Shown here one piece after another: positions 8,829-22,100 of a DNA stretch of 24,140 nt. Below the pieces are notes generated by a model. The model was not told the DNA's origin and searched no databases. It saw nothing but the letters and a program-made list of their open reading frames with translations. The position numbers and the translations under genes are program-made. Where the stretch lies: NCBI GenBank assembly GCA_003833135.1, contig QZLH01000898.1, positions 13,301 through 37,440 of the forward strand, given 5' to 3'. Within the stretch, counting starts at the first letter, position 1; every line of letters begins with the position of its first letter. Origin of the DNA: Oehlia diaphana (lineage: Eukaryota > Glomeromycota > Glomeromycetes > Glomerales > Glomeraceae).

Positions 8829-11800
8829 ATGATTATTTCTAGTCATTTGAGAATTTCTGACCTGTTGCGTAAAAATGATGTTAGTACAGTCAAAGGAAAA
8901 GGTAAAGGAAAGGCCGTTGTAGTTGATCTTGCAACGAATTTATTAGAGTATGCAAATAAAGTACAAGAAGAATGGGAGGCAAAATTGTCGAAATTCAAAG
9001 AAAGTCTTCAAGAAAGTCAAAGGTGACTAAAGCTTAATTAGAATGTTGACTAAGATTATTAAAAATGCTTTATTTAAATTCTTTTATTAATTGAATTTTA
9101 TTAATTATAAAGCGTTCAAAATGATTTTCGAGGTTTGTTCTTACGTACAATAACCCTTAAATTTTTAAATTTTTAATTTTCTCATTATGATATTTACGGA
9201 ATTTTTAGATGAATTATTGGAAAATGAATATGGGTCTGATCTTACATATAATAGCCTTCCGACCATGTATTTCTATGGAGACTTTTCAGACAATGATTCT
9301 TACATTTATGAAGACGGTATTCAAGATGCTTACATGGATGATCAATTTTCCTTCGACTATATAAGTAATTATGATTCGTATGGCAAAGAATGGTTATTAA
9401 GGTATGGTTTGTTCCTTTGTATATTTAATTTTCTTTACATTAAATCAATAATCTTAATCGAATTCTAGGCAGTGTCGGTTACATATTGAATCATTCGGTG
9501 ATGCAGATGGAGCCATAATACCCGAGAAATTATGTATAAATATTTTTACAATTTTAAGATCTGAAAGTGACGGTTTGTGATATTATGATATTATAAATTT
9601 TGTTTGGTTTCTAGTAGACATGGTACCTGATGTGCAATAATTGTCAATCAGATGACGATATTCAAATTGAACTAGTCGATCTTCTTGGTTTCGATAATTT
9701 AAATTTTGTTACTACACTTGTAACTAAACGGTTTACAATTGTTGAAAATATAAGTAGAGAATCACATTATCAAAAAACACCACCAGTAGGTCTATAAAGC
9801 TTTAATTCGATTTTTATAAATTTTTTTTATATTAATACTGAATCATTTTACAGGATCAGCAGGAAAATTTTCCTGCACAGCAACTACCTAATAAAACTGA
9901 ATCTAAACGTCCTATATTTGGTTCTCAATATACTATTCAATCAGAAGATGATGTCAAAGAAAAAAAACGTTTACGGAAAGAACAAAAAAAGGCAGCGAAA
10001 CATAAAAAAGAATCAGGTGTTATTGTCTTTTAATGCTAATTTCTTAATAATACATATTTACATTTTAAGATCAACATTAATTATAATTTATGTTAATAAA
10101 GAGGATGAGGAGTCAATTTCGGCAAATATTCTGGGATTTCGCGGTGATGTATTACGCTCTGTTAGAGAGCAACAATTACGTTCTGCCAGAGACGTTCCAC
10201 TTCGCCCTCAAAGTGTTGGTTTATTTCTTTACCAAAACTTTCTAAATTGTTTGATAAATTGGTCATAATCTTCATATTTATTTTATATTTGAATAGTTTA
10301 CTCCATCCAAGAATTTTAAACATGTCTTTGGAAACACAGAAACGGGTAGCATACTTTCTGTATTTGGGTCCACATATTCTCTGCCAGTTGGTACTAAACG
10401 TAAAGATTATGATGTAAGTAATTCACGTCAATTTAATGAGTAAAAATTGTTTTAAGTTGACAATAGTTGTTTTACAGCTTCACGAAGAAATTATTGTTCC
10501 AATCACAAAACGAGCTCCACAGATGAAAGATGAAAAATTAATTCATTTGAGTGAATTGGATACTCTTTGCAGGGGCTCATTTGAGGCACGTGTCTATAAT
10601 CTATTTTCTCTTATAATATTATAATAATTTAAGATTTCTTATGTATATGTAATTTCATCAAATAGGGTTATAGATCACTGAATCGTGTACAATCACTTGT
10701 TTATCCCATTGCATACAAAAAAAATATAAATTTGTTAATCTGTGCACCTACTGGAGCTGTATGTATTTAGTAGATTTCATTTGTTCCATTAAATTCCAGT
10801 AATATTATACCAACGTATATTTTAATGTAGGGTAAAACAGATATAGCTATGCTTACAATATTACATACTATAAGAGATTACTGTTATCCTGAACCTTTAT
10901 CTATACAAGAACCTCAAGAATTTACTATTGAAAAAAGTGAATTTAAAATTATATATATTGCTCCTATGAAGGCTATTGCCGCTGAAGTTGTAAAAAAGCT
11001 TGGCAATCGATTAGCATGGCTCGGTATTCAAGTTAGAGAACTTACAGGTATTAATTACTTTCATCAAAAAATGGTACTAAATATTGCGTGTCACAACAAT
11101 ATGCTTATATTATTGATTTTAGGAGACATGCAATTGACTAAGAGTGAAATTTCAAATACACAAATAATTGTTACAACTCCAGAAAAATGGGATGTAATTA
11201 CAAGAAAAAGCACTGGAGATGTCGAACTTTCTCAAGTATGATTCTTCAATTGACTAATAATCTTTAAATGCATATTAACAGACAACTTTATATTTATATT
11301 ATGTACAGAAAGTGAAACTTCTTATTATTGATGAAGTTCATTTATTACATGATGACCGAGGCGCTGTTCTTGAAAGCTTAGTAGCACGTACTCATCGCCA
11401 GGTATTTCATAACTTTGATTAATTCGTTACTTGTTTTTATATTTGATACTTATGCATAATTTTTACGAATTCATCTCAGATTGAATCAAGTCAAAAAATG
11501 ATCCGTATCGTTGGTCTTTCTGCTACATTACCAAATTATATTGATGTAGCTCAATTTTTAGGGTATTTATATAATATTTAATTTCTAATCGATTATATAA
11601 GAAATTTAATATATTTTAATTATTAGAGTTGATCTAAAAAATGGTGCAGAGGGATTATTCTATTTTGGCGGGGGGTTTAGACCGGTACCTTTAGAGCAAC
11701 ATTTTATTGGCGTCAAAGGTAGTTTCGGTACTGTTTCTAATAATAATCTCAATCGGGTTTGCTGGGATAAAGTAAATTTTCCAATTCTTAAGTATTTTTA

Positions 11801-14800
11801 CTGTATAATATTGAATAATTTATTGACATTTTTAATTATAATTTTTAGGTCTCGGATCTTGTTAGGGAAGGCCATCAAGTGATGGTTTTTGTACATTCAC
11901 GTAAAGACACCGTTAAAACTGCAAGAATACTAAGCGAGTTTGCTGTCAAAGAAGGATGTTCAGGTATATATATAATTTCTTTAGAGAATATATGAGAATA
12001 TATATAGATGATTTTTTTTAATTTACAAGCTAAAATTTTTATGATCTCTTTTGCTTACATTAAAAGTGATATTTTTTTTTTCCTTTAAATACTAGATATT
12101 TTTGATAGTTCTACTCATGAACGGTTTGGGTTAATCAAACAAGAAGTTTCTAAATCAAGAAATAAAGAATTAATAGAATTGTTTGCACAAGGTTTCGGTA
12201 TCCATCATGCTGGCATGTTAAGATCAGATCGAACAATGACAGAACGACTGTTTTCTGAAGGATTCATAAAGGTATTCGATATATTGACTTAATATCTTAT
12301 CTAACTTGGGAGGTTTTTTAATTTAAGCTTTTATACATAGGTCTTATGTTGTACAGCAACGTTAGCTTGGGGTGTTAATTTACCTGCTTATGCAGTTGTA
12401 ATTAAGGGAACACGAGTTTATGATACCCAAAAGGGTAATTTTGTTGATTTATCAATTTTAGATGTTATGCAGATTTTTGGTAGAGCAGGTCGTCCACAGG
12501 TTTGCTAATTTAGATTATCTTAACAGTAAGTTATTCGACCTTTAATCATTTTTATTTTATATAATCAAATTAGTATGAATCATACGGGATTGGTTACATT
12601 TTAACAACACTTGATAAATTATCACATTATGTCTCCGCGATGACACAACAACATCCAATTGAATCAAAGTAAGTTTCAGCTTAGCTTGAAATTGTAAGAT
12701 TTCTTTTCGAATAAACATCCCATATATATATGTATAATTTTTTTTTTTAATTGTTATAGATTCGTAAGTAGTATGGTCGACAATTTAAATGCAGAGATTT
12801 CGCTTGGCACGGTAACAAATGTTGATGAAGGAGTTCGATGGCTTGGTTATACATATTTATTTGTACGTATGAAAAAGAATCCGCTCGTATATGGAATGGA
12901 CCACTCGCAGCCAATAGAGGATCCAGAGCTAGGAAAACGACGACGAGAACTTATAGTAGATGCTGCAAACGCACTTCATAAAAATAAAATGATTGAGTTG
13001 GAAAAAGAGACTCATTATTTTGCTATAACTGATATGGGTCGTATCGCTTCTAATTATTATATAAGATATAAGAGTATAGAAATTTTTGATCGTCAATTGA
13101 AAGAACGTATGACTGAAGCTGATGTTCTATCAATGATAAGTGAAAGTAGTGAATTCGAAGATTTGAAATCAAGAGAAGAGGAGATTAAAGAACTAGAAGA
13201 TCTTAAGAAGAATGCTTGTCCTTGTCAGATTAAGGTTGTATTCTACATAAGGAAATTTTTCTTAAATAAGTAGCTAAGGTGTTAATATTTTATTTATTTT
13301 AACAATAGCAAACAATTGATTCAACTCCAGGAAAAGTTAATATATTATTACAATCATACTTATCAAATGCTACTATTAAGGATTTTGCTTTAGTATCTGA
13401 TTCGGCATATGTAATTCAAAATGCAAGTCGCATAATTAGAGCTTTATTTGAAATTGCAGTGAATCGTAATTGGGCACAAGTGACGGTTATTCTATTGACT
13501 TTTTGCAAATGTATTGACAAAAAAATGTGGATGTATGAGACACCTTTAGCTCAATTTAATTTGCCCCGAGATATTAAAATGAAACTTCAATCTAATTCAT
13601 ATACTCCTTTAATAGAAGAAATGAGAGATATGCCCCCAGCTGAACTTGGACAATTGGTTCGAAACAATCGTATGGGTAATATCATTTCCAAATGCGTAGA
13701 TATGTTTCCAATGCTTATATTGGATGCTCAAATTGCGCCTATTACACGTAACATTTTACGTGTAACTCTAATTATTACTCCTGATTTCGTTTGGAATGAT
13801 CGTATTCATGGTACTGTAGAGCCATGGTGGATATTTGTTGAAGATTCTGAAAATGTTGAATTATATCATTCAGAATATTTTATACTAAATAAAAAGCAAC
13901 TTGGCGAAACCCAAAAACTTGGTTTCACAATTCCAGTACAAGAACCTTTACCTCCCCAATTATATATTCGTGTCATTTCAGATCGGTGGATAGGAGCTGA
14001 GTCAGTTCTTCCTATTTCTTTAAATAATATAGTTTTGCCTAAAAATTATCACCAACATACAGAATTGAAGAAATTACCACCATTACCTATAACTCATCTT
14101 AAAGATAAAACACTTGAAGAAATATGCGCTAAAAGATTTTCTTATTTTAATCCTGTACAAACTCAAGTATTTGAGACGCTTTATAATTCTTCAACAAATG
14201 TATTGATTGGAGCACCTACAGGATCGGGAAAAACGGTTACTGCAGAGCTAGCTATGTGGTAAGTATGTACTAGTTTTAAATAAATACTGGAAATTATTAA
14301 TTGAATCTATACTTTTTAAGGTGGGCATTTCGTGAATACCCACGTTCTAAGGTGGTTTATATCGCTCCATTAAAAGCCTTAGTTCGCGAACGTGTAGATG
14401 ATTGGCAAGCTAGATTAACTGGTCCAATGAAAAGAAAACTTGTAGAGTTAACAGGAGATGTTACCCCAGACTTACATTCAATTAAAAATTCTGACATTAT
14501 TATTACAACGCCTGAAAAATGGGATGGTATTAGCCGTAGTTGGCAACATAGAAGTTATGTGCAAGATGTATCACTTGTGATTATCGATGAAATCCATTTA
14601 CTTGGCGGAGATAGAGGACCTACATTAGAAGTCATAGTATCACGTATGAATTACATTGGTTCTCAAACTAAAAAGAAAGTTCGTATTGTTGGATTATCAA
14701 CAGCTTTAGCAAATGCTCAAGATTTAGCTGACTGGCTGGGTATTGATAAGGATGGACTGTTCAACTTTAGCCATACAGTACGCCCTGTTCCATTGGAAAT

Positions 14801-17011
14801 TCACATTGAAGGATTTTCCGGAAGGCACTATTGCCCTCGTATGGCTACTATGAATAAACCAGCTTTTAATAGTATTATGAGGCATTCTCCTCAAAAACCT
14901 GTAATTGTATTTGTTTCATCGAGACGTCAAACGCGTTTGACAGCTCAGGACTTAATTGCTTATTGTTGTTTGACTGAGAATCCTTATCATTTTTTGCGAA
15001 TGCCTGAAGAAGAATTACAAATGATTCTATCTCGAATTAAGGATAATAGTATGAAAAATACACTCACTTTCGGCATTGGATTGCATCATGCTGGTTTAAC
15101 TGAAGGTGATAGGAAAATTGTGGAGGAATTATTTTTAAATCAAAAAATTCAGATTTTGGTCGCGACTAGTACCTTAGCTTGGGGCGTAAATTTACCTGCT
15201 CATTTGGTGATAATCAAAGGAACAGAATTTTATGATGCTAAGTCTGGAGGATATGTGGATTTTCCTATTACTGATGTACTTCAAATGATGGGTAGAGCTG
15301 GTGTGTGAAAATATTTTTTGTTTCGTATTAATCTTATTGTTAATTTAATGTGACTAATTTATTAATTAAATAGGTCGTCCACAATTCGATAATAGTGGTG
15401 TTGCTTGCATATTTATACAAGATTCAAAAAAGAACTTTTATAAAAAATTCTTGTATGAACCTTTTCCGGTAGAATCCAGCCTGCATTTGCAACTTGAAAA
15501 TCATTTTAATGCTGAAATAGTTGCTTCTACCATAAAGTCTGAAGAAGAGGCCGTGCAATATCTTAAATATACTTACTTGTATCGTAGATTACAACAAAAC
15601 CCAACTTATTATGATTACGAATTGGAAGCAGCTACGAATAAAGCTATTGACGACTATTTGATCAAATTGTTTAAAAAATCTATGTCTGAACTGAATCTTT
15701 CTGGTTGTATTAAAATAGACAAAATGGATGACGAATTTAATGTAGAATCAACGTCCTTTGGCAAGATCGCTTCATATTATTATCTCTCACACAAAACTAT
15801 CCGACTCTTCCTAGATCGCGTCCAAATTAAATCCACTATTCGAGATATTTTAGGCATTTTATGTGATTCGGATGAATATTCTGAACTTCCGGTTCGACAC
15901 AATGAGGATCTTTTAAATCGTGATTTAGAAAAAGAACTTCCGTGGTCCGTCCAACCCCATCAACCATATGATAATCCACACGCAAAAGCCTTCCTGCTTT
16001 TGCAAGCTCATCTCACAAGGACTAATTTGCCAATATCTGACTATGTAACGGATACATTTTCTGTTTTAGATCAGGCAATTCGTATATTACAGGCAAGAAT
16101 AGGCAGTAAAATTTATTTTATTTAGTCAATATTTATTATGTACGAAGATTTTAATAATTTTTAATTAATTCACTAGGCGATGATTGATACTATTGTTGAA
16201 AAAAGTATGTTAACACCATGTCTTCATGTTATGTCATTATTGCAATGTATCAAACAATCCCGCTGGCCTGAAGATTCATCATTGTTAATTCTTCCCGGAA
16301 TTGAAAATCATATGATTGATTCAATTACTCATGAGGTATTTATTTATTAAATATCCGATGGATTAAATTTTCGAGTGATTTAAATACTGAATATCGTAAT
16401 ATTTTAGGGACATGTTGTCACGTGTTTGGGTGAATTATTGGATCTATCAGAAGAAGAATGTTCTAATATTTTCAAAAACGTTACTGGACTTTCCGAACCT
16501 GAAGTTCAAAAGGTTAATACGATCAATTTTGTCTTTCTTCTTTCCGGAAACAAATACGTAACTTACATGTATTCATATTTTTTTGTAGATATGTAAAGTT
16601 ATCAACAATATTCCTTTGATCGATGTTGATTGTCGTATTGATATGACTAATGATTCAATAGCTCCCAAGGAGGAACGTACTCTAATAGTATCTTTGGAGA
16701 GAGCAAAGAAAGTATCTGGATATGATGGTAAAATTTATGCACCTAAATTTTCTAAATCACAATATGAGTCGTGGTGGTTGATATTAGGAAATAGTTCATC
16801 TGATAGTATAATTGATTTTAAAAGAGTTAATATGCGTAATGGACAATTTGGAGAATTTTCTAATAAGCATACAGTCAAATTGAAGTTAATTGCGCCGGAA
16901 AAAGAAGGGAAATATCAATATACGATATTCTTAGTTAGCGATGGGTATTTGGGAATTGATCAACAGTATAATATAGAATTTAACGTTAAAGAGAAACAAA
17001 TCCAAAATTAA
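8829..17011 (+). CDS. SLH1: ASCC3/Slh1-type two-cassette Ski2-like RNA helicase
   Basis: Homologue of yeast Slh1 (Rqt2) and animal ASCC3, the ATP-driven helicase that pulls apart collided ribosomes (RQT/ASC-1 complex, cytosol). Exons: 8829-9022?, 9209-9401, 9469-9572, 9652-9785, 9854-10016, 10102-10214, 10297-10413, 10478-10585, 10666-10758, 10831-11047, 11123-11235, 11309-11401, 11480-11562, 11627-11771, 11849-11963, 12096-12271, 12341-12499, 12574-12668, 12760-13234, 13309-14258, 14321-15300, 15374-16092, 16177-16335, 16408-16512, 16589-17011. Cassette 1: APTGAGKT (split by an intron after 10758), DEVH at 11330, [15 protein letters not shown], then a Sec63 domain. Cassette 2: APTGSGKT at 14212, DEIH at 14586, STALAN, QMMGRAGRP, and a second Sec63 domain ending [14 protein letters not shown]. 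Counted from ATG 9187 the product is 2017 residues (Slh1 is 1967). Exon 1 is plausible, but its donor after 9022 is out of phase with exon 2. ASCC3-like details argue against Brr2. Confidence 0.95.
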
Positions 17012-17438
17012 TAATATCGGACTATTTAATGCAAATTAATCAAACCATATGTATTTTGTATATATAATACACGTTTAATTTGTTTTATTTATATAAAAAA
17101 ATGAAAACAAATCAAAAATAAAAGAAACCCCGCTATAAATAATATAAAATCATACCATTTAATAATCACTTTTTTTTTTAAAAAAAAAACAAGCTAAATT
17201 ACAAAAGAATACAATGAAAAAAAAAATCGGTTTTAATTTCTTTTTTGTAAGAATTAAGATATACTCTAATGAGAAACTATTAATAATCCAAATTATCTAA
17301 TGATCTTTTTATTTTACTTTTTCCACAATATTTGAATTGGAATTAGGTGCAATTTAAAAAAATTAAATATACTCTAACAAAAAGCTAAAATAACTATTTA
17401 ATAAGCATAAATATCTTTTTTTCGCACCTCTTCATCAA
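17012..17438. other. Shared 3' flank of two convergent genes
   Basis: A 427-bp AT-rich gap between the helicase stop (17009-17011) and the SH3-gene stop (17439-17441, minus strand). Both 3' UTRs must end here and may overlap. It holds homopolymer runs and a roughly repeated AATATACTCTAAYRA phrase near 17260 and 17366. No gene is seen. Confidence 0.55.
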
Positions 17439-19110
17439 CTAACTATATTTATAATATTGTTGTTGATTGTTTAATGAAGTTGCACTGCTTCTTGTATTAA
17501 GATAATGATGTTGTGAAGCTACATTTGAAGTATGATTAGCATATACAGAATCATATACGGTTTGTACAGATGATGGGTGATGTTGATACGTTGTATAAGT
17601 ATTTTGTTGTTGTTGTTGTGTTGGAGGTAATTGTTGGTGTTGTACCTGTGAGGGTAATTGTGAAGGAGACTGTGAAAGTTGATAATGCTGTGAAGAGTAA
17701 GGTGACATAGTATTTGAATGTTGAGGCAATCTTTGATTATAATAGGCAGTATTATTTGATATCGGCTGATCAGGTATAACCTGATTAAAGGGAACTTGTG
17801 TATTCCTGCATTATAAGGAAGTAATTAGAATAATATAAATACAATATTAAAATACCAATTAAACATAACTTACAAAATTTTTGTATATACTCTTGGAAAT
17901 ATTCCGACGTTACTTGTTCCTTGAATTCTACCTTTCCACCAATCCATATTTACTGTTGAAAAATAAATAAATTAATTGTAAATTAGTTTACTGAAAAATT
18001 TACATTATTATATAAAATACATATATATAAAACTTACCATATTCAACCACTTCCACAATATCACCTTTTTTAAAACTTAAATCTCCGACATCATCGCCTA
18101 TTAAAAGAACGTATTAATACCACATTTCTTTTTTTTTTTCCAAAACCAAAAAAAGATCACTCACTAACAAAGTCCCACATGGCCTCAACGATTGAAAGAC
18201 TATAGGCAGGTAAAATAGTATCTTTAAGTTGTTGTTGATTAATTGACTTTTCATATTCAGCTTCTTCATATTTATTATCGAAAATTGGAAGGGGTTGGGG
18301 ACGTGGGGGTGATGAATTAGGTGCATTTGGAGGCAAAGGTAAAGGTCTAGTTGCCAATATAGCTCCTGTACTCGAAATAGTGTTTGAACTTATATTTGAA
18401 CTAGATTGTGGAGAAGGAACTGAAGGAACCGGGGAAACTGGAGAAACTGGAGAAACTGGTTGATAAACAGAAGCGCGAGAAGGTACAGCAGGTTTTGGAA
18501 TTGATTCAAGTTGTGGTTGTCCAGCATCCACAACATCATCATCTTCATTTTGCTGTAATTGTGATTGGGAAGGGGGAGAAGAATTTTGTAATGGAGGTGG
18601 TGTCGTATTAACCTGTTGAGGTGTGGTTGTAGGACTTTGTCGACGCGCTGATTTTTGTTGCAACTGTTGATCTTGATTTTCTTCAGCAATAGATTTACCT
18701 TGTGCTAAAGAATGCAATGGTTGCTCTTCTCGTTGTAATTGTTGTTGCTGTAAAAGCTGAGACGACGTTGAAGGAGGTCTCTGTGTTATAGAAGTATTTG
18801 AATTGCGTTTTTGTGAAATATCAGATTTTATAGAAACAGCCGGTGACTCTGGTTGTGGTATTGGTGAGGAAGAAGGTGAAGGAGCTGGAGGAGTATGAGG
18901 TGCCGCGTGAACTACAGGTTTTGGCAATCTTTCTATAATTTCTTCTAGTGCAGCGAATGAAATATAACCTTGTTGACGAAGAAATTGTAAATCCCTAATA
19001 ACGCTTGCAATCATATGCAAGGCATAAGGTTCAAACACAACAGAAGTTCTCTTTGAAGGTGGAATTGAAGAGAATGAAGTATTTAATGGAGGTGGATTGC
19101 TTGGGTGCAT
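17439..19110 (-). CDS. SH3-domain adaptor of the Lsb1/Pin3/Csh3 type
   Basis: Exons 19110-18165, 18097-18038, 17952-17874 and 17805-17439 (GT-AG, phases close) give 483 residues. Residues 31-65 (HMIASVIRDLQFLRQQGYIS onward) form a short helical region resembling the start of yeast Lsb1 and Lsb2/Pin3. About 66-300 is low-complexity Pro/Gln/Ser. An SH3 domain follows at roughly 306-362, with AMWDFV, the acidic DDVGDLSF loop, Trp340-Trp341, Pro355 and Tyr358. The tail to 483 is Gln/Tyr-rich and ends QQYYKYS. Family members bind the WASP homologue Las17 and act at cortical actin patches; that role here is inferred. Yeast members are only about 215-241 residues, so this one carries a large disordered insert. 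PxxP motifs at 255-277 could contact the SH3 domain in cis. Confidence 0.85.
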
Positions 19111-22100
19111 TATTTATTATTATTAATTATTTTATTTTATAGAAAGGAAGAAAAAATTTCAACAACAACAAATATTCAATCTTTTTCAAAAGCCAAAGAA
19201 AAAAATTTCGTCTAGTATTTATTTGAAAAAGTCGTTTGCTAAAATAAAAAATAATGAGAATTAACCAAATATATTCAAATGTAAAAATAATTTGATTAGT
19301 AAAATGGCGCACAATTAACTCCGATAAGCCCCAATCAAAATAGTATTAAGCATTAACAGTATTAACAGTATTGCCACACCCAATTTATTAACGCATTTCC
19401 ATTTTTGAAAAATACATATTTTACGTGCCACACAATTTCATCAAATTTTTATTACTACTCTTCAGTTTTTTACTAGCATATAATGCAATACAGAGCGAAG
19501 TCCGTTTAAAATCATGATCATATGTATTGTAAACATTGTCAATCTCAATCTCCTTTGTGACTTTTTGTTTATTATTTTAATCTCACGAGAAAAGACAAAT
19601 TATATATTGCCTGTAATATGAAACATAAGGAATACAAGCATTCCATTCATAAATGAAAGGTCTAGAAAATTCTTAGATCGCCAAGAAAACCAGAAACATT
19701 GTAAATAGAAAACCATCCATATAATCTCATTGAATTTGTAATTTCTAAAACAAAATAAGAACCCCGTTTACATTTTAAATTTTCTAACCCTTCTGACCTT
19801 TAATCCTATTTACTGTATGATTAATATAATAATAGTAAACGAAATTAATGATTTAATTTTATAGATTTAATGCCAATCATGCGAACAAATATTTACACAA
19901 TGAAAACATCATATTTTTGTAATTTAATTAAATTCAAAATTCCTAACTTTAAACTTTGTTCAAGTGTCAATGATTCAGTGAATTCAACTGGCACTGGGTT
20001 GTTGAGCGCCCTTTTGATTAAATTGATAAGTGATTGGGGTACTTTAATAAATTACTAAAAACTATACAATTGGTTACTTGAATTCCATGCTGCAGAATTA
20101 CTAAACAAATATTACGTTAATAATCAATTTTTAGCTCAATGCAAAATAATTACGCAATTACCTTCGTGAATCGATTAAATTATTAATACCTTTGTTTGAC
20201 ACAGCTATATAAGTAATACAAACTTGTGTCTGATAATTAATAGAGAATTTCATGTGACGGTTTAAAAAATTTATTTACAATTATCTGTTATGTGACAAAC
20301 GGTAATTCCACGTGGGCTGTGGCGTATATCTGGGCGTAAATTAAGTTACTGTACGTCAAATTTGAAATTCGAGCATCAAATTGTAAATGCATATTTTATT
20401 TTATTATTGAGAGTCGAATTAAAATGTCAATGTTCCATAAATTATCATTTCACTTCAAAATTCTAAATTAAAGACATCAATATACATTATACTAATCTTG
20501 AATTTTATTATTGCACCATTGACTAACATCAGGCTTTTCAAAAAAATCTTAAGCTTGAAATATCGTCATCACGTGATCACTGCGCAAATTTCTAGAACTA
20601 GCAATGTATTAAAATTTGAAACGTGACATGCATTCATATTACAGTTATTACAGTATTACACCTTATTACGGTTTTGTTTTCTGGGTATTATCCGGGATTG
20701 ACATCCAGTTACGCACACAATCAGAGTCACTTTCATTGATTGTGCTGCTTCACCCAATTTTTCCTTTATAGATTATCGTTCCATGAGCAACGCCTATAAT
20801 AAATAGTAAATAAAACCTACAATAAGTAATAGTAAATGAGATGCATTTATATGTTAACAATCTTAACCAGTAACCATCTGTCCGTAAACGTTGTTGGAAT
20901 CTTACAGCTAAATATCGTATAACCTATAGGTTCTACAACTGATAAGGATTGTGAGATAAATTGAAATTAAATGTCAATAAAATAATCAATTTATGATATC
21001 CATGCATTCCGATTGATCTTAATTTCTTGGCTGTTGTTATTGAAGGATTAGGATATTAAATGAAATAATGGTTTATATCATCCACTTGATTTCGTCCAAG
21101 TATAGAAATAGTGCATTGTGTCGAATTCCATTGGCCCAAAGGATTGTTGATATATAACAGCAACATTCTTGTCTCCTCTGTTTGAACTAGACGGCTTTTG
21201 ATCATTATTTATATTATATCAAAGTAAATGAAAGGAATAAAAATTACAATGCTTACAGGGAGATTCCTGACGTCAATTCTCTGACAAACATCGAGAATAA
21301 ATCAAAGATTCGATATACAGTCAAGTTTTTTCGTCCCCATCTAACTCTAAACCGCCGTAATAATAAAGAAACTTCCCTTGTTCATAGCAATAATGGCTGC
21401 GCGTATCTGCTAAGCGGTTATTCTATTTTCGACAACACACATTTCAATATTTCCGCTAAGCAAATTTTGAAGATATTTCTTAATGTCTATGGAATATCTA
21501 TATTAACGGTAGAGTCGCGAATAATTGTGAAAAACCGGTCCTCCGCGTCTATTTCCGGAAATGTCTTAAACGATCCACATAATAGATATATGTTATGACG
21601 TCTCATGCTTTCGAAAAGTTCATTTACTTTGCTCTTCTTTATTCTAGTTTCAGTATCAATCTATGCAATAGATTATTATTGGTTGTAAATTAAATTGTAT
21701 TGGATTGGGAAACATCGTATAAACAATTCTCATACCTGTATCTGCTCTTGTGTGTGATGACGACAACTTTGCTCTACAAACATATTAGTTAATTGTTAAC
21801 CGAAATAACTTGAAAAAATATTCGTAATCTCACGGAACTATCCTTCAGGCGAGCAGTCCCAATAACTGCCCCTATGACACCTGAAAAACTGCCCAAAAAA
21901 TTCCGGCACTATGCAGTAACACGTGAATAAACTGTGATGGCTAAGTGCGTGACAAATAGGATATTGACTAATCGAAAAAAAACTAAGTCCCAGATACTTA
22001 TAGAAAATGGAAATATAGAGGGACGTGACACATGTGATGAATAAATTTACTATTGCGGAATTTTTTTGGGTGTCACTGGGGTTAATCAGTCCCAATTGCG

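Noticed and set aside
9612..9651. Alternative acceptor at the earlier CTAG for helicase exon 4
   Set aside because: Using it gives an in-frame TAA within a few codons; the acceptor at 9650-9651 restores the conserved [12 protein letters not shown] reading.
8829..17011. Identification of the two-cassette helicase as Brr2 (spliceosome)
   Set aside because: The second cassette keeps catalytic motifs (GSGKT, DEIH), and the C-terminal [11 protein letters not shown] and N-terminal YTIQSE regions match ASCC3/Slh1. Brr2's second cassette is degenerate and its N-terminal region is longer.
18408..18689. Open frames on both strands inside the SH3-gene exon
   Set aside because: Shadows of the Pro/Gln-rich low-complexity coding sequence in other frames.
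19870..20058. 62-codon plus-strand frame in the intergenic region
   Set aside because: No recognisable domain, no supporting splice context, and a length expected by chance.
21838..22095. 85-codon minus-strand frame
   Set aside because: No domain similarity that I recognise; it overlaps the imperfect inverted repeat and looks like chance openness in less AT-rich DNA.
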